Shown piece by piece: positions 52,737 through 61,192 of a stretch of 64,000 nucleotides of DNA. The stretch is from Cupriavidus consociatus. GTDB taxonomy: Bacteria > Pseudomonadota > Gammaproteobacteria > Burkholderiales > Burkholderiaceae. The notes below the pieces were generated by a model. The model was not told the DNA's origin. It saw only the letters and a program-made list of their open reading frames with translations, and did no database searches. The stretch spans positions 29,532 through 93,531 of the forward strand of contig NZ_JAGIQA010000032.1 in the NCBI RefSeq assembly GCF_017814975.1, in the 5' to 3' direction. The position numbers and the translations under genes are program-made. How positions within the stretch are numbered: the stretch's first letter is position 1; each line of letters opens with the position of its first letter.

Positions 52737-53726
52737 TCAATGCAGCTCAGATGTACTGAAACGTCGTCTGTAGTATCCGGGGCTTGTTCCAAGCCGGGTC
52801 CGGAAGTGATTGCGCAACGTGGCTGCGGCGCCGAACCCTACCTGCACCGCGATGTCATCCACGGACGAATCGGTCTCTTCGAGCAGCACCCTCGCTCGGC
52901 TTAAACGTTCTATCAGCAACCACTCGCCAGGCGGCATGCCCATCATACTGACAAAGTGCCGCTGGAAGGTGCGGGCACTCATTGCGGCTTGCGTTGCCAT
53001 CCTGGCAATAGGCCAGCTTTCGTCCAATGTTGCGCGCACCGCGTCCACCAGGGGTGCCAACGAAGCGTTGCTGCGCTTCGAGACCGGCTCGGCAATGTAC
53101 TGGGCTTGGCCGCCTTCACGGTGTGGCGGCATCACAAGTCGGCGTGCGACCTGATTGGCCGCGCGAGGGCCAAAGTCCCGCCGGATCAGGTACAGGCACA
53201 GATCGATCCCCGCTGCACTTCCGGCCGAAGTCAGGACATCGCCAGAATCGACGTAGAGCACATCTGCCTCCACCCGGATTTCCGGATATCGCTCCGCCAG
53301 TGTTGCCGCATGGCGCCAGTGCGTAGTCGCGCGCTTACCGTCGAGCAATCCTGCGGCGGCCAATACAAAGGCACCCGTGCAAATCGACATGATTCTCGCC
53401 CCTCGCTTGTTCGCCTTTCGCAAGGCGCGGCAGAGTTCCGGCGGCACAACCGCCTCAATATCGCGCCAGCCTGGGATGATAATCGTCTTCGCCCTCGACA
53501 GAAGGTCAAGGCCACCGTCAGCCTGCACTTGGATGCCACCCGGCCCTCGCAACGTCCCCTGCTCGGCCGAACACGTCGCGAAGCGATACCACGCGTCTCC
53601 CATTTCCGGTCTGGGCAAACCGAACACTTCAACGGCGCAGCCGTATTCAAAGAGGCTCAGGCCGTCGTAGACGACAACTGCGACAAGTCCACCATGGGCG
53701 CCCGATTTCGATTCATTCTTTGGCAC
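52737..53726 (-). CDS. ftrA: FtrA-like regulator (DJ-1/PfpI + AraC)
   Basis: 329 residues if the GTG at 53726 is the start; the frame is open to 53888 and no start has a good ribosome site. N-terminal DJ-1/PfpI-like domain (VAVVVYDGLSLFEYG, IIIPGWRD, the nucleophile-elbow segment IMSICTGAFVLAAAGLLDG with Cys) and C-terminal AraC helix-turn-helix (MATQAAMSARTFQRHF, VDDIAVQVGFGAAATLRNHF). Members annotated FtrA or 'GlxA family' regulate amine, amino-acid and rhodanese-linked genes. It lies between the Lrp gene and the second copy of the DUF3088 promoter. Confidence 0.88.
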   Translation of the reverse strand: MPKNESKSGAHGGLVAVVVYDGLSLFEYGCAVEVFGLPRPEMGDAWYRFATCSAEQGTLRGPGGIQVQADGGLDLLSRAKTIIIPGWRDIEAVVPPELCRALRKANKRGARIMSICTGAFVLAAAGLLDGKRATTHWRHAATLAERYPEIRVEADVLYVDSGDVLTSAGSAAGIDLCLYLIRRDFGPRAANQVARRLVMPPHREGGQAQYIAEPVSKRSNASLAPLVDAVRATLDESWPIARMATQAAMSARTFQRHFVSMMGMPPGEWLLIERLSRARVLLEETDSSVDDIAVQVGFGAAATLRNHFRTRLGTSPGYYRRRFSTSELH

Positions 53727-53870
53727 GATGCAGATAGAAATACGTATTGATGCCACCTCGCCGGATTTTGCACCATCTGTCTCGCGTCTCGCAAGCGTCG
53801 AAATGAGCCGGTTTGAGCGCCCCGGGAGGATGTCTGCATGCCCAGGGGTGCTGAGGATCACCCTCAGGCG

Positions 53871-54055
53871 CACTTTGGCATGATCCATACGAAAATTGTC
53901 GTACGTGCCACTAGTGCGTTCAACCCGCGGTCCCTATCCTTTGCTCGCTGGATAGCGGCCCGGCGGAGAGCAGAGTCCGCCGGAAACTTCAACTTACAGT
54001 GAGAGAGGGAAATTGAAAGACAAGCTACTAATGCTCCGCCCCGGTTTTACTCAAG
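53871..54055 (+). repeat. 185-bp direct repeat, copy 2
   Basis: Counterpart of 51927-52110; it begins inside the possible 5' end of the ftrA-like frame and runs into the intact DUF3088 gene. Confidence 0.88.
53888..53903. promoter_or_regulatory. Palindrome, copy 2 (putative Lrp operator)
   Basis: TACGA-AAATTG-TCGTA, perfect arms, about 110 bp upstream of the DUF3088 start. Compared with copy 1, both arms changed together (AACGA/TCGTT against TACGA/TCGTA). Confidence 0.55.
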
Positions 54056-54360
54056 GGACGGAAGGCCCCTTCTATTGCGGCGATGCCGTCGCCATCGAAG
54101 GTCTGCTTAGCTTTTTCCCGCAGTTGCGCAGCCAGATTGAGGTCGAATACATCGATGCGCTGCGGCCTCGCAAAGCAATTGTCGACCTGATCGGCGAGGC
54201 AAACCAGTCCGCCCCTGTTCTGGTGCTCGGCGGCGGACGCGAGCCAGTCGACAACAGCGTGGAGGTTCGCATGTACGGTCAAACGCGATTCGTCAACTCG
54301 CCCGACCATATCCGTCGATACCTGTCGTCGCAGTATGGCGTACCGCGCTCAACTTCCTGA
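54013..54360 (+). CDS. DUF3088 family protein
   Basis: 115 residues starting at TTG 54013 behind GAGAGGGA, or at ATG 54031. The family pattern is clear: LLMLRPGFTQGTEGPFYCGDAVAIEG, then VEYIDALRPRKAIVDLIGE, QSAPVLVLG and a thioredoxin-like end (cited in short: RFVNSPDHIRRYLSSQYGVP). The glutaredoxin-like fold has C-G-D but no C-x-x-C. Function unknown; usually found next to AraC/FtrA or Lrp regulators. Confidence 0.85.
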   Translation: MKDKLLMLRPGFTQGTEGPFYCGDAVAIEGLLSFFPQLRSQIEVEYIDALRPRKAIVDLIGEANQSAPVLVLGGGREPVDNSVEVRMYGQTRFVNSPDHIRRYLSSQYGVPRSTS

Positions 54361-54459
54361 CCGCTGCCCAACGCTGACTCTCGCACGCGAAGCAAGTGTA
54401 ACGGGCTTCGCGTGCGGGCCAACCTATTCCCAAGATAGAAATGGTCTTGGTTCCGCGCT

Positions 54460-56793
54460 TCAACCGGCCAGCGGCGACACCTGCGGCGCGTCGAAGGCAC
54501 GAACCCCAGGCGGTTCTCCGTTGGACCACGGCGCGATCTCGACCAGCGCGGAATGCGCGCTGGACCCCTGGGCCAGGCTGGAGGTGCCGCGGTCCATCGT
54601 CAGCACGTTGGGATTGCCGTGGCGTTCAAGCGAACTGTCGCTCGCATCGAACCAGGCACCGGTCGACATTACCACGACGCCGCGTATCAGTGCATCGTCC
54701 AGGCGTGCGCCGGCCAGGCATGCCCCGCGCTCGTTGAACACGCGTACGATCTCGTTTTGCACAATGCCGCGCTCCGCCGCGTCCAGCGGGTGTATATGGA
54801 TTGCCTGCCGGCCTCTGACCTTCATTGACACGGAGTGGCTACCCGCGTCCAACTGGGAGTGCAGCTTGTCCGCCGGCTGGGACGTGATGAGGTGCAGAGG
54901 CCAGCGCTGGGCTGCGGCATCTCCAAGCCATTCGGCAGGTGGCAGCCAGGACGGATGCGGAGGGCAATCCTGATAGCCGAATTCGCCAATGCGCCGGGAG
55001 TAGAGCTCGATCTTTCCACTGGGTGTGCTCAGGGGACTGCCCTGCGGATCGGCACGGAAGTCCGAGAACAGCACGAACGGCGTGCCCGGCTCCGGCAAGC
55101 CGGTGTACCCCTCCTCCCAGAACTGTTCAAACGGCGGAGCTTCGAAGCCTGCCCCGGCCCAGCGTTCCACCATGCTGTCGTAGATATGGCGAATCCAGGC
55201 GAATTCGTCGCGGCCTTCAGTAAACGCGAACTCGCAGCCGGCGCGCAATGCAAGGTCTCGATAGATGTCGAAATCGTTGCGGCTGCTGTACTGGGGCGGC
55301 AGCGCCTGACGCATCGCCAGCACGTACCGGTCTCTTGATGAGCCCCCGATGTCGTTGCGCTCCAGCGTCGTCGTGGCCGGCAGAACGATGTCCGCGCGCC
55401 GCGCGGTCGGCGTCCACCAGCTGTCATGCACCACGATCGTCTCGGGCACTTGCCAGGCGCGTGCCAGCCGGTTCAGGTCCTGATGGTGGTGGAACGGGTT
55501 GCCGCCGGCCCAGTACACCATGCGTATATCCGGATAGATGTCTTGGCGGCCGTTGAAGTCGTAGCGCTGACCTGGGTGCAGGAGCATGTCCGAAATACGC
55601 GCGGCGGGAATGGTGCTGCGCGCGGGATTGGCGCCCGCGCCCATCTCCGGGGCCGCGACGTCGGGCCGGGGCGTTCCGGCGCCGTTGATGGAGCCATGCC
55701 CGAACGCAAAGCCGCCGCCCGGCAGACCGACCTGCCCCAACATCGAAGCCAGCGCGATATTGGCCCAGTACGGCTGTTCGCCGTGATGTGCGCGCTGCAA
55801 CGACCATGTGCAGTTCAGCATCGTGCGCCGCCGGGCGGCCTCGGTGGCCAGCTCGATGATGGTCTGGGCCGGGACCGCACAGATCGACTCCGCCCAGAGG
55901 GCGTCCTTGGCCAGGCCGTCGTTGCGCCCCAGCAAATATGCCGCGAACGCGTCAAAGCCCTCGCAATAGCGAGAAAGAAAATCCACGGCGTGCAAGCCGC
56001 GCGTCAGCAGCGTGTGCGCCATGCCCAGCATCAGCGCAGTGTCAGTGTTGGGGCGGATCGGCACCCACCGGGCCTGCAGGCCATCGGGTATGTCGGCGCG
56101 CGTCGGGCTGACTACAACAAACTTCACTCCCGAGCGCTTTGCGCGTTTGATCCACTCGTGCGAACTGTGCGCACCCGCGCCGCCGGAAGTGATCTGGGTG
56201 TTGCGTAATGGCAGGCCGCCAAAGGCGATGAACAGCTCGGTGTGTTCAAGAACGCTACGCCAGTCGGTCACTCTTCCCGTGACCGGCTTGTAGGTGCCAA
56301 TCACATGGGGCAACAGGAACTGCGCAGCGCCCCAGCTGTAATTGCCCGCCTGTGTGGTACAACCCCCGCCTGCGAACAGAAAGCGGTGCGTCAGCGTGCG
56401 GGCATGATGCAGGCGCCCTGCGGAGGACCATCCGTAGGAACCACCAAAAATGGAAGCATCGCCGTGCTCGCCGCGCACTCGCGCCAACTCGCCGGCCACC
56501 AGGTCTAGCGCGGTCTCCCAGTCCACCTCCACGAACTCATCATTACCCCGCTCGCTGCACTCCGCGTTCTCGCGCTTGCGCAGCCAGCCGCGCCGAACCG
56601 CAGGCCGGCGGATCCGCAGTGGCGAATGCACCATGCCCGGCATGGATTGCAGGATCGGTGAAGGCGCGCTGTCGCAGAGAAACGGCTCGCACGCCACGAG
56701 CCTCCCGCCTTCTACGACCGCCGTATATGCACCCCAGTGCGAAAGCGTGGGAAAGCGGCTGCGGACATCGGCGGCAGCAAGCGTAGTTGTCAT
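54460..56793 (-). CDS. Molybdopterin oxidoreductase, BisC/TorZ-like
   Basis: 777 residues from ATG 56793 with GGAGGAGACC upstream. No Tat signal and no N-terminal Fe-S Cys motif, as in cytosolic biotin sulfoxide reductase BisC. The Mo-ligand Ser lies in FGGSYGWSSAGRLHH (Ser124). Molybdopterin-guanine-dinucleotide binding motifs: FGGLPLRNTQ, NCTWSLQRAHHGEQPYWAN and the C-terminal TSQPADKLHSQLD. It would reduce S-oxides or N-oxides (biotin or methionine sulfoxide, TMAO). It is divergent from a metC-like gene, so a sulfoxide of a thio-amino acid is an attractive substrate, but this is inference. Confidence 0.9.
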   Translation of the reverse strand: MTTTLAAADVRSRFPTLSHWGAYTAVVEGGRLVACEPFLCDSAPSPILQSMPGMVHSPLRIRRPAVRRGWLRKRENAECSERGNDEFVEVDWETALDLVAGELARVRGEHGDASIFGGSYGWSSAGRLHHARTLTHRFLFAGGGCTTQAGNYSWGAAQFLLPHVIGTYKPVTGRVTDWRSVLEHTELFIAFGGLPLRNTQITSGGAGAHSSHEWIKRAKRSGVKFVVVSPTRADIPDGLQARWVPIRPNTDTALMLGMAHTLLTRGLHAVDFLSRYCEGFDAFAAYLLGRNDGLAKDALWAESICAVPAQTIIELATEAARRRTMLNCTWSLQRAHHGEQPYWANIALASMLGQVGLPGGGFAFGHGSINGAGTPRPDVAAPEMGAGANPARSTIPAARISDMLLHPGQRYDFNGRQDIYPDIRMVYWAGGNPFHHHQDLNRLARAWQVPETIVVHDSWWTPTARRADIVLPATTTLERNDIGGSSRDRYVLAMRQALPPQYSSRNDFDIYRDLALRAGCEFAFTEGRDEFAWIRHIYDSMVERWAGAGFEAPPFEQFWEEGYTGLPEPGTPFVLFSDFRADPQGSPLSTPSGKIELYSRRIGEFGYQDCPPHPSWLPPAEWLGDAAAQRWPLHLITSQPADKLHSQLDAGSHSVSMKVRGRQAIHIHPLDAAERGIVQNEIVRVFNERGACLAGARLDDALIRGVVVMSTGAWFDASDSSLERHGNPNVLTMDRGTSSLAQGSSAHSALVEIAPWSNGEPPGVRAFDAPQVSPLAG

Positions 56794-57000
56794 GTTGGTC
56801 TCCTCCACCGGAATACAGGCGCTCGCTTCGAGCGGCACAAGCGCCCAATGTTGGGCGAGCCACGCGAGCATTTTTTTCTCTTTTGGACGGAATACGCCGA
56901 TTAATTGAGATGAATTTGCTCAGGGCGCATCCCTAAGCTGGTCGACATTCCAGCGGCAATCACCAACATGGAAGCCGCACCGCTCAGCCACGGAGATCCG

Positions 57001-58230
57001 ATGAAAGAAAGCACTCAGTTAGTTTGCGCTGGCCGCCACCCCGAGCGGTTCGGCGGGGTCGTCAATACGCCGATCTTCAGGGCATCTACCATTCTCGCCG
57101 GGTCGATGGCCGAATGGGAGGAAATGAAGCGCGCCCGCGCTGCGGAAGAGCCTGGCGCGACGACCTATGGCCGCTACGGCACGCCCACAACCCATGCTCT
57201 GGAAGAAGCCGTTGCCGCGCTGGAAGGCGGATACCGGTCGCTCGTGTTTCCGTCCGGCCTCGCGGCGATCAGCACCGCGTTGACGGCGCTGCTGTCGGCC
57301 GGCGACCACGTCTTGGTCACTGATAGCGCCTATTCGCCAACCCGCGCTTTCCTGGGGCGCGTCCTGATGCGGTTTGGCGTCGAAGTCGAGACCTACGATC
57401 CTGCCGCCGGCACGCAGATCGAGGCATTGTTGCGGCCCAACACGCGCGTTGTATATGTCGAATCCCCGGGGTCGGAGACTTTCGACATTCAGGATATCCC
57501 GGCGATTTCCGCTGCCGCACATCGACATGGTGCCGTCGTCGTCATGGACAACACGTGGGGAACGCCGCTCTATTTCAAACCGTTCTCCCACGGCGTCGAC
57601 GTTTCGATCCAGGCTGCCACCAAGTACATCGTCGGCCATTCCGATGCCATGCTCGGCGTGGTCACCTGCAATCGGGATACCTGGCCGCAGATCAAGCAGA
57701 CCACCCAGGACATGGGTCAGATCGCCGGCCCGGACGACGTCTACCTGGCATTGCGCGGCCTGCGCACGATGGCGGTGCGGCTCCAGCGCCACTGGGAATC
57801 AGGACTGCGCGTTGCTCAATGGCTGGAGCGTCAGCCGCAAGTCGAGGCGGTACTGCATCCCGCGCTGCCGTCCCATCCGGGCCATGTGCTGTGGAAGCGC
57901 GACTTCACGGGCGCCTGCGGTCTTTTTTCTGTTGTGTTGCGCACGATTTCCAAAGGATCACTCGCAGCCTTCATCGACGCGCTGGCGCACTTTGGCGTTG
58001 GGGTTTCTTGGGGCGGCTATGAAAGCCTCGCCATCCCCTTCACGCCGGGAAAGAACTGCACCGGCACGCGCTGGCCGTATCAAGGACAGGCCGTGCGCCT
58101 GCATGTGGGTCTCGAAGACCCGCAAGACCTCATCGACGATCTGCAGCGCGGCCTGATGGCGCTTTCCGCGCATGAATCCAGCCTGGCGGCATTGCAGGAC
58201 GCCCAGGCCGACCAGGCTTGCCCGAGCTGA
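57001..58230 (+). CDS. metC: Cystathionine beta-lyase-like PLP enzyme
   Basis: 409 residues from ATG 57001 (GGAG seven bases upstream); an ATG at 56968 is possible. Cys/Met-metabolism PLP family: GRYGTPTTHALEEAVAALEG, FPSGLAAIS, V-M-D-N-T-W (Asp183) and the Schiff-base Lys208 in QAATKYIVGHSD. Enzymes of this type cleave C-S bonds of cystathionine and related thioethers. In this run, beside a DapA-like lyase and a DadA-like oxidase, it may serve catabolism rather than methionine synthesis. The symbol is used in the family sense. Confidence 0.88.
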   Translation: MKESTQLVCAGRHPERFGGVVNTPIFRASTILAGSMAEWEEMKRARAAEEPGATTYGRYGTPTTHALEEAVAALEGGYRSLVFPSGLAAISTALTALLSAGDHVLVTDSAYSPTRAFLGRVLMRFGVEVETYDPAAGTQIEALLRPNTRVVYVESPGSETFDIQDIPAISAAAHRHGAVVVMDNTWGTPLYFKPFSHGVDVSIQAATKYIVGHSDAMLGVVTCNRDTWPQIKQTTQDMGQIAGPDDVYLALRGLRTMAVRLQRHWESGLRVAQWLERQPQVEAVLHPALPSHPGHVLWKRDFTGACGLFSVVLRTISKGSLAAFIDALAHFGVGVSWGGYESLAIPFTPGKNCTGTRWPYQGQAVRLHVGLEDPQDLIDDLQRGLMALSAHESSLAALQDAQADQACPS

Positions 58231-58298
58231 ACGACAACGCAGCTAAAGCCGGGTTTTCCCGGCACTTACCCGAACACCAATCCACGACGGAGACAGAC

Positions 58299-59234
58299 AT
58301 GAGCAAGATGAAGATTGAAGGGTCCTTTGTTGCCCTGATCACCCCCTTTGCCAAGGACGGCAGCCCGGACTTCGGCGCTTTTCGCGAACTGCTGGATTTT
58401 CAGGAACGCCACGGCACCTCGGCGGTGCTGATCATGGGATCCACAGGCGAGGTCTCGATGCTCTCGCAAGAAGAGCGTGAGGCCATCATCGTCGAAACCG
58501 CGAAGATGAAGACCGGAAAGATGAAGCTGTTCTATGGCTGCACTGGCAACAACACACAGACCACCAAGGACTATTTGCGCTTTGCCAGGGCTAATGGCGC
58601 GGATGGCGCCATCATCGCCGCGCCCGCCTACATCTGCGCGCCGGAGGCCGATATCGAAAGCTACTTCCTGGAAGTGGCCGACGAGACCGACCTGCCCCTT
58701 GGCATCTACAACAACCCGCCGCGCGTGAAGACCGACCTGCATTGGGACAGCCTGCTGCGCATCTTCAAGCATCCTAACTATGTTGTACACAAGGAGTCGA
58801 CGACGCGCGTGGGACAGGTAGCGCAAGTGCTGCGCGGCGCGCCGGATGTCTCGGTGATGTGCTGCGATTCGCCCAACCTTGGCCTTGTCGTGCCGACGAT
58901 GAGCTTGGGCGGCCATGGCACCGCAAACATGACCGGCAATATCGCCCCGGCGGAGCTGACGCAAATCTCCCGTCCGTGGACATCTCCCGACACCGCGGCC
59001 AGCTTCCACAAGGCCTACCTGCAGAATCTGCAGTTGCTGCACTACGCCTACTCGGCCATCAACCCGGTGGCGATCAAATCGCTGATGAAGGCGGTGGGCC
59101 TGCCTTCGGGCGAACTGCGCAAGCCGCTCACCGGCCTGGAAGGAGAGCCCCTGCTGCGCGGCCTGCGCGTCATCAAGGAGCTCGAGCTTGATCGGAAGTA
59201 CGGCTGGTCGTCGCCGATGCTCAAGGCCGCTTGA
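58299..59234 (+). CDS. DapA/NanA-family class I aldolase or dehydratase
   Basis: 311 residues from ATG 58299 (ACGGAGACAGAC upstream). TIM barrel with G-S-T-G-E (residues 48-51), the family Y-N-N-P motif (Tyr137) and Schiff-base Lys165 in VVHKEST. Family members include dihydrodipicolinate synthase, N-acetylneuraminate lyase and KDG/hydroxyproline dehydratases. The catabolic neighbours suggest the latter type. Substrate unknown. Confidence 0.9.
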   Translation: MSKMKIEGSFVALITPFAKDGSPDFGAFRELLDFQERHGTSAVLIMGSTGEVSMLSQEEREAIIVETAKMKTGKMKLFYGCTGNNTQTTKDYLRFARANGADGAIIAAPAYICAPEADIESYFLEVADETDLPLGIYNNPPRVKTDLHWDSLLRIFKHPNYVVHKESTTRVGQVAQVLRGAPDVSVMCCDSPNLGLVVPTMSLGGHGTANMTGNIAPAELTQISRPWTSPDTAASFHKAYLQNLQLLHYAYSAINPVAIKSLMKAVGLPSGELRKPLTGLEGEPLLRGLRVIKELELDRKYGWSSPMLKAA

Positions 59235-59253
59235 ACCGAATCGGGAGAGATCA

Positions 59254-60033
59254 ATGGACCTCGGCATCGCAGGGCGCCGTGCACTCGTCTTCGGCGGTAG
59301 CAAGGGCATGGGGCGCGCTTGTGCGCATCAACTGGCTGCGGAAGGCGTGAAGGTATTCCTTGCCGCCCGCACGGAAACCACACTGGCCGCGGCGGCCGCG
59401 GAAATCTGCGCCGCGACGGGTGGTGCTGTCAGCTACGTGGTGGCCGACATCACCACGGACGCGGGGCGCGCCGCCGCGCTGGCGGCATGCCCTGCCCCGG
59501 ACATCCTGGTCAACAACGCGGATGGTGCCCCACCCGGCGATTTTCGCCAGTGGACACCGTCGGACTGGCATGCCGCGATCGATGCCATGATGATCGGGCC
59601 AATTGACATGATCCGGCGCACCGTTGACGGCATGATCGAACGCCGCTTTGGCCGCATCGTGAATATCGTCTCGCGCAGCGTGAAGACGCCGCAGCTGGAA
59701 CTGGGCCTGTCCAATGGTGCGCGCTCAGGCCTAGTCGGCTTCGTCGCAGGGCTTGCGCGCCAGACGGTTCGCCACAACGTCACGATCAACAACCTGCTCC
59801 CCGGCGTATTCGCGACCGATGCCCAGCGCCACCACATTGAGGGCATGCTCGAGTCGACCGGCAAGAGCTTCGAGCAACTCTGGAACGAACGTGGCACCAG
59901 CAACCCCGCTGGCCGCTATGGCCGACCCGAAGAGCTCGGTGCACTCTGCGCCTTCATCTGTTCCGGGCACGCGGGCTACATATGCGGGCAGAACATCCTG
60001 ATCGACGGGGCGGCTTACCCCGGCACCTTCTGA
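59254..60033 (+). CDS. SDR-family oxidoreductase with altered active site
   Basis: 259 residues, GGGAGAGATCA before the ATG. Cofactor motif GGSKGMGRA (residues 14-22), NNADG (87-91) and catalytic Ser140 (VSRSVKT) are present. The Y-x-x-x-K pair is replaced by S-N-G-A-R (153-157), then QTVRHNVTINNLLPG. Members with SNGAR occur beside catabolic genes, and may be dehydrogenases of keto-acyl substrates or other activities. It overlaps nothing and follows the DapA-like gene by 19 bases. Confidence 0.88.
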   Translation: MDLGIAGRRALVFGGSKGMGRACAHQLAAEGVKVFLAARTETTLAAAAAEICAATGGAVSYVVADITTDAGRAAALAACPAPDILVNNADGAPPGDFRQWTPSDWHAAIDAMMIGPIDMIRRTVDGMIERRFGRIVNIVSRSVKTPQLELGLSNGARSGLVGFVAGLARQTVRHNVTINNLLPGVFATDAQRHHIEGMLESTGKSFEQLWNERGTSNPAGRYGRPEELGALCAFICSGHAGYICGQNILIDGAAYPGTF

Positions 60034-60138
60034 GCCATCGGGCTCATCGAAGCCATTCCAACGCAGCGCCTCGCGCACCACGTCATCGCGCGTGATGGCG
60101 CTGCCTTCCCTTGTCCAGCAAGTTTCGTTGACCCGGCC

Positions 60139-61169
60139 ATGCAACCACGCCCCCTCACCCAGATCCGTTCCCGCCACGTGCCCGTCGTACGCATGGGCCT
60201 CTTCCTTCTGTCCGTCCTGACGTCCGCGGGCGTCGCAAAGGCGGAGTCTAAACCCGACAGCGCTTACCCTGCCCATCCGATCACCATCGTCGTGCCGCAT
60301 GCGCCCGGCGGTTCGGTGGACAGCCTTGCGCGCGTGTTCGCGATGAAGCTCGGTCAGGAGTTGAAGCAGACCGTCGTTGTCGACACCGGCCGGGTGCATC
60401 GGGCCTTGTCGGGGCCGGCATCGTCGCCCGCGCGGCACCTGACGGCTACACCCTCTATATCAATGCATCGATCCACAACATTAATCCGATGCTCTATCGG
60501 AAGACCATCAAGTTCGATGCAGTCCGGGATTTCACCGCCGTCAGCATGCTCGCGCAAGGCGCGCTGATCTTTAGCGTGAATCCGCAAGTACCGGCGAATT
60601 CGCCGCAGGCACTGGCCCGTGCCGTGAAAGCCAACCCAAAGCAATACAACTTTGCGACAAGCGGCAACGGCTCCGCCGGCCACCTGGCCTTGTCCCAATT
60701 CATGTATGACAGCGGCATCGCGGATCTGCAGGTGCCCATCGCCCTATACAAGGGCGGCGGACCAGCGCTGACCGACCTCATGAGTGGCCAGGCCCAGGGG
60801 ATGATGGATCCGATGCTCTCGTCGCTACCCGGGGTCAAGGCCGGCAAGCTGCGCGCGATCGCGGTAACCGGGCGCACCCGCAGCCCGTTGTTGCCGGATG
60901 TCCCGACCATGCAGGAAGCGGGATTCAAGAACTTCGAATTCTATTCGTGGTATGGCCTGTGGGCGCCTGCCAAACTGCCCGATGGGATCAGGAAGAAGCT
61001 CGACAGCGCTTCGGCCAGGATCATGACATCGCAGGACATCAAGGATCGCCTGAACGGATTGGGATTCGAGAGCGCCTACAAGGATGGCGGCGAATTCGAA
61101 AAGTATATCGACAGCGAAACCAGGCGCTATCGCGGGATCATCGATCGCGCGCACATCACGGCCGACTGA
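60139..61169 (+). pseudogene. Bug/TctC-type binding protein with single frameshift
   Basis: The frame from 60139 gives a signal peptide (MGLFLLSVLTSAGVAKA), TIVVPHAPGGSVDSLARVF and LKQTVVVDT, then leaves frame. Restoring one C in the run after 60387 gives D-T-R-P-G-A-S-G-L-V-G and rejoins the second frame (GIVARAAPDGYTLYIN ... DVPTMQEAGFKNFEFYSWYG) up to the stop at 61169. All else is intact. It is either a recent pseudogene or a sequencing error; without the shift it would be a 343-residue periplasmic carboxylate binder for this catabolic run. Confidence 0.9.
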
Positions 61170-61192
61170 ATCCTTGGAACGGGGCAGCAGAC

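Noticed and set aside
52737..53726. Link between the 'GlxA family' regulator and the GlxA-like oxidase at 23875
   Set aside because: The names coincide only by chance: one is a DJ-1/AraC transcription regulator, the other a copper oxidase, and they are 27 kb apart.
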